Part shown: positions 1 to 5,561 of the stretch, piece by piece | Numbering within the stretch: the first letter of the stretch is position 1 | Layout of the letters: each line of letters opens with the position of its first letter | NCBI GenBank assembly: GCA_946620035.1 | Contig: CAMOMX010000084.1 | Span: forward strand, 1-9,160 | Direction: 5' to 3' | Source of the DNA: CAG-791 sp003447895 | GTDB lineage: Bacteria > Bacillota > Clostridia > Lachnospirales > Lachnospiraceae | DNA: 9,160 nucleotides | Program-made: the position numbers and the translations under genes | Notes under the pieces: model-generated | What the model was told of the DNA's origin: nothing | Databases searched by the model: none | Seen by the model: only the letters and a program-made list of their open reading frames with translations

Positions 1-55
1 ACGGCTTGTACGGTGGTGTGAGAGGTCGGGGGCTCATCGCCCCCTCCTACTCGAT
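1..55 (+). mobile_element. Group II intron, 3' end (domain VI and probably part of domain V)
   Basis: The first 55 bases look like the 3' terminus of a bacterial group II intron. A hairpin with stem GGGGG (28-32) and CCCCC (40-44) is extended by AGG (23-25) with CCT (46-48) and GAG (20-22) with CTC (50-52). This leaves A49 unpaired. A bulged adenosine seven bases from a 3' end of the type CTACTCGAT is the hallmark of domain VI and its lariat branch point. The preceding TTGTACGG resembles the 3' strand of domain V, but most of that domain lies outside the window. The intron boundary is inferred at base 55, and the 3' exon would begin CAAAACAGAGG. The intron-encoded reverse transcriptase, if any, would be upstream. 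The 56-199 stretch beyond it has no gene I can support. Confidence 0.75.
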
Positions 56-199
56 CAAAACAGAGGAAAAATACGGCGGAGTGCGGTACAATAAAAGTTA
101 TACGGAGAGCCGGCCCTTCAGGCGGCGGGCTTGTAAGAGATTATGCAGAGCGGCGGGCTCCTGAGTGGTGCCGGGCACTGCGACTGCGGCAGGAGGACC

Positions 200-742
200 A
201 TGGGAAACTTTATCACGACGTATACGGGAATTCATTTTGAGCCGACTGACCCGGATCCGGAGTCGATCCGGATCGAGGACATCGCGCATGCGCTCTCCCT
301 GATCTGCAGGGGAAACGGGCATGTGAAGAAATTTTGGTCTGTCGGACAGCACTGCATAAGCTGCGCGAACGAGGCGCGGGCCAGGGGGCTTTCCGACCGT
401 ATGGTGCTGGCCTGTCTCCTTCATGACGCCAGTGAGTGCTATATGTCCGATATTCCGCGGCCTTTCAAACAGGAATTGCCGCAGTACCGGATCTATGAAG
501 AGCGGCTTCTGAAGATGATCTACGAGAAGTTTCTCGGGTCCCCCCTCACCGCGGAGGAGGAGAAGGAGCTCGCGCGGATCGATGATGCGATGCTCTGGTA
601 CGATCTGGAAAACCTGCTGGGGGAGAGACCGGCGGGAGAGAGACCGGAACTGAAGATTCGTTTGGATTACGCTTTTCGTCCGTTTCAGGAGGTGGAGAAG
701 GAATATCTGGAACTTTTTGAGTCAGGGGGACAGTCCCTTTGA
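200..742 (+). CDS. HD-domain phosphohydrolase (YfbR-like)
   Basis: A 180-residue cytosolic metal-dependent phosphohydrolase of the HD superfamily. The closest recognisable type is the YfbR-like/predicted nucleotidase group, which removes phosphate from (deoxy)nucleotides; the exact substrate is not shown here. Visible ligands are His51 in SVGQH, the His75-Asp76 pair in LLHDASE, and a later Asp128/129 in ARIDDAM. The N-terminal segment DIAHALSLICRGNGH (residues 27-41) is typical of the family. The ATG at 200 is chosen because AGGAGG lies at 191-196; an upstream in-frame ATG at 143 has no ribosome site and would add an unrelated Gly-rich tail. The last residues (ESGGQSL) and the TGA stop are encoded by a 29-bp palindromic repeat, so the native C-terminus has been replaced or extended. 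Length is normal for the family, so the fold should be intact. Confidence 0.85.
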   Translation: MGNFITTYTGIHFEPTDPDPESIRIEDIAHALSLICRGNGHVKKFWSVGQHCISCANEARARGLSDRMVLACLLHDASECYMSDIPRPFKQELPQYRIYEERLLKMIYEKFLGSPLTAEEEKELARIDDAMLWYDLENLLGERPAGERPELKIRLDYAFRPFQEVEKEYLELFESGGQSL

Positions 743-780
743 CTCAGAGGATGAGTCAAAGGGACTGTCCCCCTGACTCA
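718..780. repeat. Paired inverted copies of the 29-bp TGAGTCA palindrome (BIME-like)
   Basis: Two 29-bp units (718-746 and 752-780) face each other across a 5-base loop, GAGGA, and are exact reverse complements. Each unit is itself an imperfect palindrome: TGAGTCA, a purine-rich GGGGGACAGTCCC core, then TGACTCA. The RNA could form one 29-bp hairpin or two smaller ones. The first unit supplies the stop codon (740-742) and last seven residues of the HD protein. The pair ends 26 bases before the ABC ATPase start. No U-tract follows, so it is not a standard intrinsic terminator. The arrangement resembles REP/BIME elements spread by RAYT-type transposases, which is an inference. Confidence 0.9.
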
Positions 781-806
781 GATTATAGAAAGAGGGGAAA
801 AGAAAG

Positions 807-2174
807 ATGCGGTATCAATACTTTGTTGTTGTAAGCGGGATTTTTGACTGGGTGCTTCTATCGATCGCCCTGTTTCTGATTTCAGTGAAGCTGGAATGGA
901 AGAAAAGGTGGATGGCCTTTGTGCCGGGACTTCGAATCTACTGCCTGGGGGACTCGGTGGGACTCAGCAGAGAGGGCATGTACTGCGGAATCATGGACTT
1001 CCTGTTCGTCGACGCCGTCATCGCGAACCTTGCGGTCAGCGGAAAGGAGCCCCAGATCGGGACACTTGCCTCCCTGGTCCATCTGGTTCTGTTTGTCTTT
1101 CTGTTTATTTACCGCCTGCGGATCTATATGCAGATCCTCAAGCTCTTTAACTTAGGCAAAAAATGGATCATTTTATGGCTGATCGCCAACTGGCTGCCGC
1201 TCCTCATCATAGGGCTCGGCAAGAAGTATCAGCCGGATAAGAAGCGGATCATGGAAGCGGAAGGGGAAATGAGCGGTGCCGCCGGACAGGCACAGGGCGA
1301 GACGCCCCCGCCGCTCAATGAAACCGTGCCCGTGACGAACGAAGGCCTGAGCATCCACCTCAAGGAGCGCAATGTAACGGACTTCGGGAAGACGAAGACT
1401 CTTTTGAGGGACGTCGCCCTTAACATTCCTCCGAAGTCGCTGGTCCTTCTTCTGGGCGGCTCCGGCGCCGGAAAGACGACGCTGATCAACGCGGTGATCG
1501 GCTATGAAAAGGCGGACGCGAAGATCTTCTTGAACGGCGTCGATGTCTATGAGGACTACGACAGCGTCAAACACAGGATCGGCTTTGTGCCGCAGAAGAA
1601 CCTGATCCGGGGAAATGACACCGTGATCAATACGGTGGATGACGCCGCGCAGATGCGGCTTCCCATCTCCGTCACAAAAGAAAAGAGGGACAGGATCATT
1701 CAGGAGGATATGGACCTTCTGGGCCTCACCTCCGGCCAGGACGGTCTGGTTTCCAAGAAGTCGGGCGGACAGCTCCGGCGAATCTGTATCGCCATGGAGC
1801 TTGTCACGGATCCGTCCCTGTTCATTCTGGACGAGCCCGACTCCGGACTGGACGGCGTCATCTCCCGCGAGATCTTTTCGAAGCTTCGGCAGATCGCCGA
1901 TGACGGCAGGATCGTAATCGTCATTACGCACACGCCTGACCGCGTGATCGACCTGTTCGACAAAGTCATCGTACTTGCCAAAGATTCCGACAAGACCGGG
2001 CGTCTGGCCTTTTACGGAAGCCCTCAGGAAGCGAAGGCGTTCTTTGGGAAAGACAGCATGGAACAGATCGTGATGAGCGTGAACGGCAAAGAGGAAGGCG
2101 GAGAAGGAAGAGCAGATGAGTTGGTAGCGAAGTACGCAGCTCTTGTCGCCGCACAGAGAGGAGGGCAGGCATGA
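807..2174 (+). CDS. ABC transporter ATP-binding protein with fused N-terminal membrane domain (ABCG/White-like)
   Basis: A 455-residue protein. Residues 1-140 carry about four hydrophobic segments (near 3-27, 57-76, 84-110 and 120-138). They include a WMAFVPGLRIYCLG stretch reminiscent of the small DUF5684-type membrane domain, a tentative match. A Gly/Pro-rich linker (about 145-180) leads to a complete nucleotide-binding domain: Walker A GGSGAGKTT (217-225), Q-loop GFVPQ, signature SGGQ (319-322), Walker B LFILDEPDSGLD with catalytic Glu343, and H-loop His375. The fold is of the ABCG/White type that powers export with an ABC-2 permease. The permease follows immediately with an ATGA overlap, so the pair is translationally coupled. 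The start has AGAGGGG about 10 bases upstream. The substrate is unknown. A membrane domain N-terminal to the ATPase is unusual, since the ABCG half-transporter normally has its permease C-terminal. Confidence 0.88.
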   Translation: MRYQYFVVVSGIFDWVLLSIALFLISVKLEWKKRWMAFVPGLRIYCLGDSVGLSREGMYCGIMDFLFVDAVIANLAVSGKEPQIGTLASLVHLVLFVFLFIYRLRIYMQILKLFNLGKKWIILWLIANWLPLLIIGLGKKYQPDKKRIMEAEGEMSGAAGQAQGETPPPLNETVPVTNEGLSIHLKERNVTDFGKTKTLLRDVALNIPPKSLVLLLGGSGAGKTTLINAVIGYEKADAKIFLNGVDVYEDYDSVKHRIGFVPQKNLIRGNDTVINTVDDAAQMRLPISVTKEKRDRIIQEDMDLLGLTSGQDGLVSKKSGGQLRRICIAMELVTDPSLFILDEPDSGLDGVISREIFSKLRQIADDGRIVIVITHTPDRVIDLFDKVIVLAKDSDKTGRLAFYGSPQEAKAFFGKDSMEQIVMSVNGKEEGGEGRADELVAKYAALVAAQRGGQA

Positions 2175-3124
2175 TGACAGAATCTACAACCGAAAAGCTG
2201 CAGTATACCGGACGGTTCGCGCAGTTTTGGATCAATTTCAAGAAATTCCTGCGGATGTTTGTCTATCAGAGCGACTGGATCGTGCTGCCGATCGGCGCCG
2301 TCATCGCGGCCCTCGTCACGTTTGTCGTGGGCTCCAACATGTTCGTCACACAGGAAGGAACCACGATGGGAACCTTCGCTCTGACCTGCGTCTGCGTCTG
2401 GAACGGGTTCTTCAACTCCGTTCAGGTCGTGTGCCGGGAACGCGATATTGTCAAAAAAGAGCACCGGGCGGGAATGCATATTTCATCCTATATTTTGGCC
2501 CATATGGTCTATCAGCTGATCCTGTGCCTCCTTCAGACACTGATCACGCTCCTGATCTGCAACGTCGCGGGCGTCAAATTCCCGAAACCCGGAATCATCA
2601 CGTCCTGGGGAGTCGTGGACATCGGCCTGACCATTCTGTTCGTCACTTATGCGGCGGATATCATGGCGCTTATGGTCTCCTGCATCGTGAAGACCACGAC
2701 CGCGGCCATGACGGTCATGCCGTTCCTCCTCATCTACCAGCTGATCTTCTCGGGAAGCTTCTTCGAGCTGGGAGCGGTGGACTTTATCAAGTACACCACC
2801 ATCTCTCACTGGGGGTCTGACTGCCTGTGCGCCATTGGCCGCTTCAATGAACAGCCGATGGTGACGCTGTGGAATACACTGGTCCAGTTCAAAGACGCGG
2901 AGTTCTACGGCGAGAAGCCACTCCTGTACGTCCTTCAGAGCGTGGAAAAGAACGGCATGCTCAACGATTTCCTCCTCTGGTCGGGCCAGAACAGAATGAA
3001 CCCCGCCTACGCGAGCACACCGGAAAATGTGCTGAAGGCGTGGGGCGCGATTTTCCTGATGATCGCCATCTTCGCTGTTGTTGCGATCTTCACGCTCAAG
3101 AGAATCGACAAAGACCAGAGGTGA
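2171..3124 (+). CDS. ABC-2 type transporter permease
   Basis: A 317-residue integral membrane permease with about six hydrophobic segments (near 36-58, 66-87, 104-133, 147-172, 179-198 and a last one close to the C-terminus, AWGAIFLMIAIFAVVAIFTL). Between segments two and three lies CRERDIVKKEHRAGMHISSYILA (about 88-110). This matches the charged elbow that ABCG-family permeases use to couple to their ATPase. The ATG at 2171 overlaps the stop of the upstream ATPase (ATGA), and a second Met codon follows at once. The large extracellular loop between the last two segments (about 200-290) is where ABCG proteins often have a substrate-facing domain. The TGA stop at 3122-3124 is directly followed by a pair of 29-bp palindromes. 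It presumably forms a dimeric exporter with the upstream protein; the direction of transport is inferred from the family. Confidence 0.85.
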   Translation: MMTESTTEKLQYTGRFAQFWINFKKFLRMFVYQSDWIVLPIGAVIAALVTFVVGSNMFVTQEGTTMGTFALTCVCVWNGFFNSVQVVCRERDIVKKEHRAGMHISSYILAHMVYQLILCLLQTLITLLICNVAGVKFPKPGIITSWGVVDIGLTILFVTYAADIMALMVSCIVKTTTAAMTVMPFLLIYQLIFSGSFFELGAVDFIKYTTISHWGSDCLCAIGRFNEQPMVTLWNTLVQFKDAEFYGEKPLLYVLQSVEKNGMLNDFLLWSGQNRMNPAYASTPENVLKAWGAIFLMIAIFAVVAIFTLKRIDKDQR

Positions 3125-3185
3125 TGAGTCAAGGGGACAGTCCCTCTGACTCAACTGAGTCAGAAGGGACTGTCCCCTTGACTCA
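3125..3185. repeat. Paired inverted copies of the 29-bp TGAGTCA palindrome
   Basis: Two units (3125-3153 and 3156-3185) in inverted orientation, separated by AC. They are reverse complements except for one extra base in the second unit. The first base of the element follows the permease stop codon with no gap. The element ends 15 bases before the next ATG, just ahead of that gene's GGAGGAG ribosome site. The single-base indel between the arms shows they have drifted since duplication, unlike the perfect pair at 718-780. Confidence 0.9.
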
Positions 3186-3199
3186 CTGCGGAGGAGTTT

Positions 3200-3532
3200 A
3201 TGTTTGAAATTCTATTGATCACAATTCTGGTACTATTTGCGATTGGCGGAATCTGGGCATTTGTTGTCACGAAGAAGGTAAAAGAAGAAGGAATTGAAGC
3301 GGACGCGGTGGTCTCGCGAGTGGAACTGCATGAATGGAGCAGCCTCGATCACGAATTTGGACATGACAGCGTCACGGAAGAGTACTATATCACTTACCGG
3401 AACCTGGAAGGACAGAACGTGGAGGCAATGCTCACCAATCCTGGAGACTACAAATTCCAAGTGGGTGACAGGATGAAGATCAAATATCTGCCGGACAGGC
3501 AGGAGTACCCTGTGCTCGTGGAGATCCGGTAA
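3200..3532 (+). CDS. Small membrane-anchored DUF3592-like protein
   Basis: A 110-residue protein with one N-terminal transmembrane helix (about residues 3-25) and a soluble beta-rich remainder. The pattern EADAVVSRVELHEW ... YYITYRNLEGQNVEAML ... FQVGDRMKIKYLPDRQEYPVLVEI resembles the DUF3592 family: a short membrane protein with a small beta-barrel-like domain and no assigned biochemical role. The start is supported by GGAGGAG at 3190-3196. It follows the ABC pair after the palindrome element, so it may be read through from the same transcript or have its own promoter; I see no convincing one in the 75-base gap. The family match is by pattern only. Confidence 0.65.
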   Translation: MFEILLITILVLFAIGGIWAFVVTKKVKEEGIEADAVVSRVELHEWSSLDHEFGHDSVTEEYYITYRNLEGQNVEAMLTNPGDYKFQVGDRMKIKYLPDRQEYPVLVEIR

Positions 3533-3566
3533 ATCCGGATCGCCGGCACAGCCGGGACGGCAATGG

Positions 3567-3605
3567 CAATCCCGGACGGCAATCCCGGACAGCAATCCCG
3601 GACGG
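3567..3605. repeat. Three tandem 13-bp repeats
   Basis: Three consecutive copies of CAATCCCGGACGG (3567-3579, 3580-3592, 3593-3605); the middle copy ends in AG instead of GG. A diverged partial copy (GGGACGGCAATGG) precedes them. The array fills the gap between the DUF3592-like gene and the redox-protein gene. It contains no hairpin strong enough to be called a terminator, and its period is not a multiple that would suggest coding. Confidence 0.85.
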
Positions 3606-3609
3606 CAGC

Positions 3610-3626
3610 GGCTCGCCCTGCGAGCC
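3610..3626. other. Short perfect hairpin between genes
   Basis: GGCTCGC (3610-3616) and GCGAGCC (3620-3626) form a 7-bp stem with a 3-base loop, starting 28 bases before the redox-protein start. No T-run follows, so it is not an intrinsic terminator in the usual sense. It may be a transcript-stability or attenuation hairpin, or the end of the tandem-repeat array. Confidence 0.5.
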
Positions 3627-3653
3627 TTGAATCGGCGCAATGAGGAGGTCAGA

Positions 3654-4061
3654 ATGGGAAAAAACCTGGAAAAGGCAAAAGCACTCCGTAACAATCCGGA
3701 AGTGCCTTGCAACTGCGCGCAGGCAGTGATCTGCGCTTTCGCACAGGAGTGCGGGCTCACGGACGAGCAGGCCAGGGCGCTCGGCTCCAACTTTGGCGGA
3801 GGCATGAAAATGGCGGCCACCTGCGGCACTGTGACCGGTGGCCTTATGGTACTCGGCCTTATGGGCATTGATGACGGCCCTACAATCTCCGGGTTTCAGA
3901 GCGCCATCCGCGACAACCACAGCGGATGCCTCAACTGCGCGGACCTTCTTAGAATGAACAAAGAAAAAGGCGGCCAGAAAAAGCCGCACTGCGACGGCAT
4001 GGTCTACGAGGCAACGGCGCTCCTTGAGAAGATCATTGAGTCAAAGGGACTGTCCCTCTGA
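3654..4061 (+). CDS. C_GCAxxG_C_C family redox protein
   Basis: A 135-residue small cytosolic Cys-rich protein of the C_GCAxxG_C_C family (putative redox-active, possibly metal-binding; no established reaction). Conserved features are visible: CNCAQAV (Cys19, Cys21), GSNFGGGM followed by CGTVTGG (Cys57), then GCLNC (Cys92, Cys95) and HCDGMVYEA (Cys113). The ATG at 3654 is preferred because AGGAGG lies at 3642-3647; the upstream in-frame TTG at 3627 falls right after a hairpin and lacks a ribosome site. The last residues ESKGLSL and the TGA stop (4059-4061) come from a single 29-bp palindrome. A typical family member ends near the preceding ALLEKII, so the domain is complete. Confidence 0.85.
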   Translation: MGKNLEKAKALRNNPEVPCNCAQAVICAFAQECGLTDEQARALGSNFGGGMKMAATCGTVTGGLMVLGLMGIDDGPTISGFQSAIRDNHSGCLNCADLLRMNKEKGGQKKPHCDGMVYEATALLEKIIESKGLSL

Positions 4062-4065
4062 CTCA
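4037..4065. repeat. Single 29-bp TGAGTCA palindrome shared by two convergent gene ends
   Basis: One unit, TGAGTCA-AAGGGACTGTCCCTC-TGACTCA in three parts, lies between convergent genes. It holds the plus-strand stop TGA (4059-4061) of the C_GCAxxG_C_C gene and the minus-strand stop TGA (4065-4063) of the molybdopterin-fold-like gene. Because TGA is the first triplet on either strand and recurs inside TGACTCA in another frame, the element carries stop codons on both strands. No U-tract follows on either side. Confidence 0.9.
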
Positions 4066-4542
4066 ATCAACTTTAATGGTCTTGAGGTACCGCACAGCTC
4101 GTTTGCTGTTTGGGTCTCCGAACACGACGAGCTGTGCCCCCTGGCCCCCGTCGATGCCCTCGATTGGCTTGCCGCCGTCCGTCAGCGCGACGTAGACTTT
4201 GCCGGCTTCGAGGAGTTCTGCGCCCGTCAGCTGCGCGGAGTAGTGATCCTCCGATTCGGCCGTGATCACGGACGCGTCAGTGACCTCGATGCCGCTTGCC
4301 GTAAGAAGAGTCTGCAGCTCGGCGCCCGTGTACTCGTGGTGCGACACCTCGCCCTTCCCGTTGACGAGATCTCCGTCAAAAGATTGTCCCCCGACGTCAT
4401 CCCAGGAGACGACGATCTCCTTGCCGCCGCCCATAAGGACCAGTCCGGAAGTATCCGCGTCTCCTTTTCGGTTGACAAATGCCAGTACGGCGACGACAAC
4501 GACTAATACAGCAACAATTCCGGCAATCACTTTCTTTTGCAT
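4063..4542 (-). CDS. Membrane-anchored SUOX-fold (molybdopterin-oxidoreductase-like) protein
   Basis: A 159-residue protein with an N-terminal signal anchor (hydrophobic residues about 5-23) and an extracytoplasmic domain. The pattern YTGAELQTLLTASGIEVTDASVITAESEDHYSAQLTGAEL ... GGKPIEGIDGGQGAQLVVFGD ... AVRYLKTIKVD matches the short version of the sulfite-oxidase-type molybdopterin-binding fold. I see no Cys that could ligate molybdenum, so catalysis is doubtful; a binding or scavenging role is possible. It lies 44 bases downstream of the ECF S component on the same strand, with a GGGGGG-type ribosome site before the ATG. Both are probably transcribed from the promoter at 5530-5558 and controlled by the leader RNA. 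Its TGA stop lies inside a 29-bp palindrome. The fold assignment is by pattern and moderately sure. Confidence 0.65.
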   Translation of the reverse strand: MQKKVIAGIVAVLVVVVAVLAFVNRKGDADTSGLVLMGGGKEIVVSWDDVGGQSFDGDLVNGKGEVSHHEYTGAELQTLLTASGIEVTDASVITAESEDHYSAQLTGAELLEAGKVYVALTDGGKPIEGIDGGQGAQLVVFGDPNSKRAVRYLKTIKVD

Positions 4543-4586
4543 TTCTGAATTTCCCCCCTTAAAAGAATGTTCATTGAATCACGTTT

Positions 4587-5189
4587 TTAATTCCGCTCGC
4601 AGCTTCCCGGCACATGTTTTGCAACCGGCGCACCGCCCTTATCAGTTCCCGCGGAAGCAGAGGACGACATAACAGGACGAAGCCTTCTGACCAGGACGCC
4701 GGCAAAGCATCCGCACACCGCGCCGCTCGCAAGCGCCACCGCGATGTAGAGCGCGAGAGGCACACCGGGCAGGCGGAACACCAGGAAGTTGGCAGTCAGG
4801 CCGGCGGACGCGGCGCCGAGCATGTTGGCGATCACCAGCGTGAGGTCCGTCCCAAGACCGGCTTTTCGCGAGAGCACAAAGAGCAGGTCGATCACGATGC
4901 CGGGCACGATGTAACCGACCGGCGACAGGATTCCCATGCTGCCGACCATGCCGAGCGACAGCGCGGTCAGGCTCTGCACCAGGGCCATCAGCGTCGCGCA
5001 TCCGAAGACGGGAACCAGCGCTGCTGCGACGACAAGAAACATCAGAGAAAAGCTCGTCCCAATGCCCCCCGGGATCCGCAGAAAATCGGTCAAAATATTG
5101 GCCGCAGGCGAGATCAGCCTCTTCGAGAACAGCCCCAGGTCGCAGCAGAGCGTAAGAAACAGAAGATTTCTGAGAGTATATCGCTTCAC
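4587..5189 (-). CDS. ECF transporter S component, substrate unknown
   Basis: A 200-residue membrane protein with about six hydrophobic segments and the look of an energy-coupling-factor substrate-binding subunit: an N-terminal helix, NILTDFLRIPGGIGTSFSLMFLVVAAALVP (32-60), ATLMALVQSLTALSLG, then GILSPVGYIVPGIVIDLLF and ANMLGAASAGLTANFL. It would bind a vitamin-like or metal substrate and use a shared EcfA/EcfT module encoded elsewhere; neither is in this window. It lacks the QueT signature of the second S component at 6699-7193, so the two take different substrates. The start is GTG (5187-5189), fixed by AGGAGG at 5196-5201. The tail after residue 173 is hydrophilic and poorly conserved. It heads an operon with the molybdopterin-fold-like protein and lies downstream of a riboswitch-like leader, which suggests control by the transported compound. 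Confidence 0.75.
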   Translation of the reverse strand: MKRYTLRNLLFLTLCCDLGLFSKRLISPAANILTDFLRIPGGIGTSFSLMFLVVAAALVPVFGCATLMALVQSLTALSLGMVGSMGILSPVGYIVPGIVIDLLFVLSRKAGLGTDLTLVIANMLGAASAGLTANFLVFRLPGVPLALYIAVALASGAVCGCFAGVLVRRLRPVMSSSASAGTDKGGAPVAKHVPGSCERN

Positions 5190-5220
5190 AAATTTTCCTC
5201 CTCTCTGTGGGTGCCGCTGT

Positions 5221-5271
5221 CGCTGTCATGCAGATGCCGCTGTCATGCAGGTACCGCTGTCATGCAAGCCA
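5221..5271. repeat. Three tandem 17-bp repeats in the ECF operon leader
   Basis: Units start at 5221, 5238 and 5255, with plus-strand consensus CGCTGTCATGCAGRTRC; the third diverges at its end, and a partial CGCTGT copy precedes the first. They lie between the terminator and the ribosome site of the S-component gene. In the transcript (minus strand) each reads about CTGCATGACAGCG. The same octamer CTGCATGA occurs in the 5' arm and loop of the terminator at 5321-5357. Each copy can form only a 3-bp hairpin, so no clear RNA structure is proposed. Confidence 0.85.
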
Positions 5272-5320
5272 GGTTGTCAAAATTTCTTCTCAAAGTGTAG
5301 TTTCCACGGTTTCAGGCAAC

Positions 5321-5357
5321 AAAAAAGACACAGCACAAAAAACGCTCATGCAGTGTC
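5321..5357 (-). terminator. Intrinsic terminator inside the ECF operon leader
   Basis: On the minus strand GACAC-U-GCA (5357-5349) pairs with UGC-U-GUGUC (5335-5327): eight pairs around one U-U mismatch, with a 13-base loop. Six Us follow directly (5326-5321). It lies between the structured leader RNA and the S-component start (5189), so it can only act as an attenuator for that operon. An A-run on the other side gives it a weaker terminator look on the plus strand too, but no plus-strand gene leads into it. Confidence 0.7.
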
Positions 5358-5388
5358 ATTTTTCATGCCCTTTTTTTCAAGAATGGAA

Positions 5389-5525
5389 GGTTGACCGATT
5401 TCTCTGTCAGCCCCGGAAGCCCGAAGGCTTCGGCGCAACACCATGCGGGGGTAAGCGAAGTCCGTTTAGGTGCTTTTGCTCAAAGAACTACTATTTAGTT
5501 GTGCGGACACAGGATCTGCGTCAAC
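5389..5525 (-). ncRNA. Candidate riboswitch aptamer, class not recognised
   Basis: A structured 5' leader of the ECF S-component operon. Helices seen on the minus strand: P1 GUUGAC (5525-5520) with GUCAAC (5395-5390), closing the whole domain; P2 CUGU (5512-5509) with ACAG (5407-5404); P3 GUCCG (5508-5504) with CGGAC (5464-5460), enclosing hairpins AACUA/UAGUU (5500-5486) and CUUU/AAAG (5485-5473); CGCA/UGCG (5447-5434); and P4 CCGAAGCC with GGCUUC-C-GG (5433-5413), capped by C(UUCG)G. The UUCG loop exists only on this strand. P1 begins where the promoter predicts the transcript start. The segment CUGUGUC (5512-5506), part of P2 and P3, is identical to the terminator 3' arm (5333-5327). It could therefore pair with GACACUG and prevent termination. 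I found no match to conserved cores I know (cobalamin, TPP, FMN, SAM, Moco, THF, preQ1, c-di-GMP, guanidine). The ligand is unknown and pairing is by eye. Confidence 0.6.
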
Positions 5526-5529
5526 TTAA

Positions 5530-5558
5530 ATTATAGCTGATAACAGGGGTGTTGTCCA
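5530..5558 (-). promoter_or_regulatory. Sigma-A promoter of the ECF operon
   Basis: On the minus strand TGGACA (5558-5553) is a five-of-six match to the -35 box. It is separated by exactly 17 bases from a perfect -10 box TATAAT (5535-5530). Transcription should start near 5527-5522, right at the first helix of the leader RNA. The -35 box lies three bases from the 29-bp palindrome that ends the upstream thioredoxin-like gene. Confidence 0.8.
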
Positions 5559-5561
5559 TGC

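Noticed and set aside
143..199. Upstream ATG at 143 as start of the HD protein
   Set aside because: No ribosome site precedes it, whereas AGGAGG is well placed before the ATG at 200, where family similarity begins.
718..780. The palindrome as an ordinary intrinsic terminator
   Set aside because: No copy is followed by a U-run. The stem is strong but lacks the release signal, so only a terminator-like or stabilising role can be suggested.
1173..1931. Minus-strand open frame of 252 codons inside the ABC ATPase
   Set aside because: It is antisense to complete Walker A, signature and Walker B motifs, with no domain or ribosome site.
4614..5300. Long plus-strand open frame opposite the S component
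   Set aside because: Its translation is highly charged and low in complexity (many Arg, His, Gln), as expected from the antisense of a membrane protein. The minus-strand gene has a ribosome site and membrane segments.
5389..5525. Cobalamin or Moco riboswitch as the identity of the leader RNA
   Set aside because: The CUUACCCCCGCA stretch faintly recalls the cobalamin core, but the other conserved boxes are missing, and the Moco pattern does not fit. Left as unassigned.
5207..5536. Plus-strand ORF across the leader (109 codons)
   Set aside because: It translates the 17-bp repeats and the antisense of the structured leader, and has no ribosome site or domain.
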